From the NCBI GenBank assembly GCA_013044065.1, contig JABEVA010000036.1, positions 1 to 7,799 on the forward strand: a stretch of 7,799 nt of DNA, in the 5' to 3' direction. This document shows, piece after piece, positions 6,689-7,799 of this stretch; position 1 is the stretch's first letter; each line of letters starts with the position of its first letter. The DNA is from Phycisphaerae bacterium (GTDB taxonomy: Bacteria; Planctomycetota; Phycisphaerae; WQYP01). Made by a program: the position numbers and the translations under genes. Below the pieces are notes generated by a model that worked only from the letters and a program-made list of their open reading frames with translations, searched no databases and was not told where the DNA came from.

Positions 6689-7738
6689 TTATAGATATTT
6701 TCGGAAAAAGGGGATCGACTCCCGCGCACCCCAACGGTGTTCGCCGGGGAACAGATCCAGAACAAGTCGCTCGCGCACACCGGCAGCCTGATAGATTTGC
6801 TCCACCTCATGGAAACAATCCAGAGCTCCTTCGCACGGGAAACACGTATCGTGAATGCCGATTTCAACCAGCAGCGGCCGGGGGGCCGTCAGACCGTGTA
6901 GGTCGGGCACGTCGCACAAGGCGTATAGCCCCGGCGTCATCTGGCTGCCGCAGAAATTGACATCGCGGATGGCGAAATAGGCAAAGCGATCACTGTAACA
7001 GATGATATCCGCCGCCTTGATGCGCGGATCCATGATGCTCATCCAGGTGGCCATGGTTCCGCCGAAGGACAGCCCCATCACGCCGATACGCTCCGGATCG
7101 ACAAAATCCTGTTGGCCCAGGTAATCCAGCGTTCGCATACCATCGTGAATGTCCATCCCTAACAGAGTTCTGCCCATGAGTGCCGCCCTGGTGAAATGCA
7201 CGTTGCACAAATCGCCCGTGTCGTTGCCGCCGCCCACCGTCCGACAGTGCGGCATCCGCCGGTCCGCGCACTCTCCAAAACCCCGCCAATCGATGGCCGC
7301 GGTAACAAACCCCGCCTTGGCCATTTGCAGGCCGTAGTCATAATTGTGGCCGGCGATGTTGGCGGCGAGTTCCGGCGAACTACGGTTGCCCATCACCGCC
7401 TCCTTGCCATAAGGGCCGTGGCCGTGGCAGGCCAGGATGGCTGGCAGCCGACCGGCGGCCTTTTCCGGGCGAAACACATACGCGGTTGCGGAAAGCCCCT
7501 CCTCCACATCGAACACAATTTTCTGTTTAATCAGGCCGTCCTCCCGCCATTCCACCAGAATTTCCGGGTTCAGCGGCACCGGTTGCGGCATGAAGCCCAG
7601 TGTTTGCACCAGCCGTGGTTGCAACTGGCCTCGCCAACGCTGCCAGTCTTCGCGGCTGCGGCCCGCAAAGCGGAACTCCGGTTGATGACTTTCATCTAGA
7701 TGACGGAAGTATGCGTGTATGGAAAGATTACGATTCAC
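6689..7738 (-). CDS. Alpha/beta hydrolase, dienelactone hydrolase / acetyl-xylan-esterase-like
   Basis: This is a predicted serine hydrolase of about 349 residues with an alpha/beta fold. Numbered from the upstream GTG 7747, HGHG at 108-111 is the likely oxyanion region, GLSFGG at 225-230 holds nucleophile Ser227, GIHDTCFP at 297-304 holds the acid Asp300, and PGEHRW at 334-339 holds His337. The N-terminal 75 residues form a helical extension. The pattern LPAILACHGHG, AAIDWRGFGE, FVDPERIGVMGLSFGG is typical of Abhydrolase_7 / acetyl-xylan-esterase-like proteins acting on sugar esters. The true reaction here could be another ester or peptide bond. No signal peptide is present, so it is probably cytosolic. 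GTG 7738 is chosen over GTG 7747 because AAAGGTGA lies five bases before 7738 but overlaps 7747. Cysteines at 302, 305 and 311 cluster beside the catalytic acid. It is the first gene of the minus-strand operon, 14 bases before the CBM9-like start. Confidence 0.9.
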   Translation of the reverse strand: MNRNLSIHAYFRHLDESHQPEFRFAGRSREDWQRWRGQLQPRLVQTLGFMPQPVPLNPEILVEWREDGLIKQKIVFDVEEGLSATAYVFRPEKAAGRLPAILACHGHGPYGKEAVMGNRSSPELAANIAGHNYDYGLQMAKAGFVTAAIDWRGFGECADRRMPHCRTVGGGNDTGDLCNVHFTRAALMGRTLLGMDIHDGMRTLDYLGQQDFVDPERIGVMGLSFGGTMATWMSIMDPRIKAADIICYSDRFAYFAIRDVNFCGSQMTPGLYALCDVPDLHGLTAPRPLLVEIGIHDTCFPCEGALDCFHEVEQIYQAAGVRERLVLDLFPGEHRWGARESIPFFRKYL

Positions 7739-7743
7739 GAAGT

Positions 7744-7751
7744 TCACCTTT
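7744..7751 (-). promoter_or_regulatory. Shine-Dalgarno that decides the hydrolase start
   Basis: On the minus strand this is AAAGGTGA, followed by ACTTC and the GTG at 7738. The alternative in-frame GTG at 7747 lies inside this site and so could not be initiated from it. Confidence 0.7.
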
Positions 7752-7783
7752 CTTATTGATCCGTGTTACAATCTCTTAAATTC

Positions 7784-7798
7784 TTCGCACGGTGCAAA
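7784..7798. promoter_or_regulatory. Imperfect palindrome upstream of the minus-strand operon, possible operator
   Basis: TTCGCAC at 7784-7790 and GTGCAAA at 7792-7798 are near-perfect inverted arms around G7791, differing at one pair. The site lies about 45-60 bases before the hydrolase start, where a repressor of a catabolic operon would be expected to bind. CCGTG at 7761-7765 and CACGG at 7788-7792 form a second, overlapping inverted repeat. The window ends here and no clear -35/-10 pair was found, so this is tentative. Confidence 0.3.
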
Positions 7799-7799
7799 A

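Overview
The window is gene-dense bacterial DNA with a moderately high G+C content. Two convergent blocks meet at about 4200-4540. The mix of genes looks most like the Planctomycetota, perhaps Phycisphaerae. It combines a standard lipoyl synthase, several secreted or membrane-anchored proteins of no familiar family, mostly weak Shine-Dalgarno sequences, and a sugar-type catabolic operon with a Gfo/Idh/MocA oxidoreductase and a CBM9-like protein. This placement is inferred from protein flavour only; no rRNA or other firm marker is present.

Plus-strand block (73-4199): lipA comes first, followed by three unrecognised envelope proteins. These are a small protein with one N-terminal membrane segment (1118-1702), a secreted two-part protein of about 524 residues (1751-3325), and a membrane-anchored protein with a short coiled coil (3441-4199). 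All three have an N-terminal export or membrane signal and a mainly extracytoplasmic remainder. They run head to tail with gaps of about 50-125 bases. They may form one envelope-associated unit, but nothing in the sequence fixes a function. The first of them has a TAnnnT-type hexamer seven bases before its ATG, as expected for a leaderless transcript.

Convergent gap (4200-4540): 341 bases with no credible gene. It holds a few short inverted repeats and no convincing intrinsic terminator.

Minus-strand block (7738 down to 4541, read right to left): an alpha/beta hydrolase, a CBM9-like carbohydrate-binding-type protein and a Gfo/Idh/MocA NAD(P)-dependent oxidoreductase. The first two genes are 14 bases apart and the hydrolase and oxidoreductase have good ribosome binding sites, so this is very probably an operon. 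None of the three has an export signal, which suggests a cytosolic pathway for a sugar or sugar-ester derivative. Its substrate is unknown.

The most concrete anomaly is in the CBM9-like gene. Its reading frame ends at 6012, but the expected C-terminal strand of the fold continues in the -1 frame to a stop at 5947-5949. This indicates a one-base loss, a sequencing or assembly error, or (less likely) recoding. No RNA gene, insertion sequence, CRISPR array, phage gene or defence system was seen. I found no clear evidence of a new multi-gene system beyond the uncharacterised envelope trio and the compact catabolic operon.
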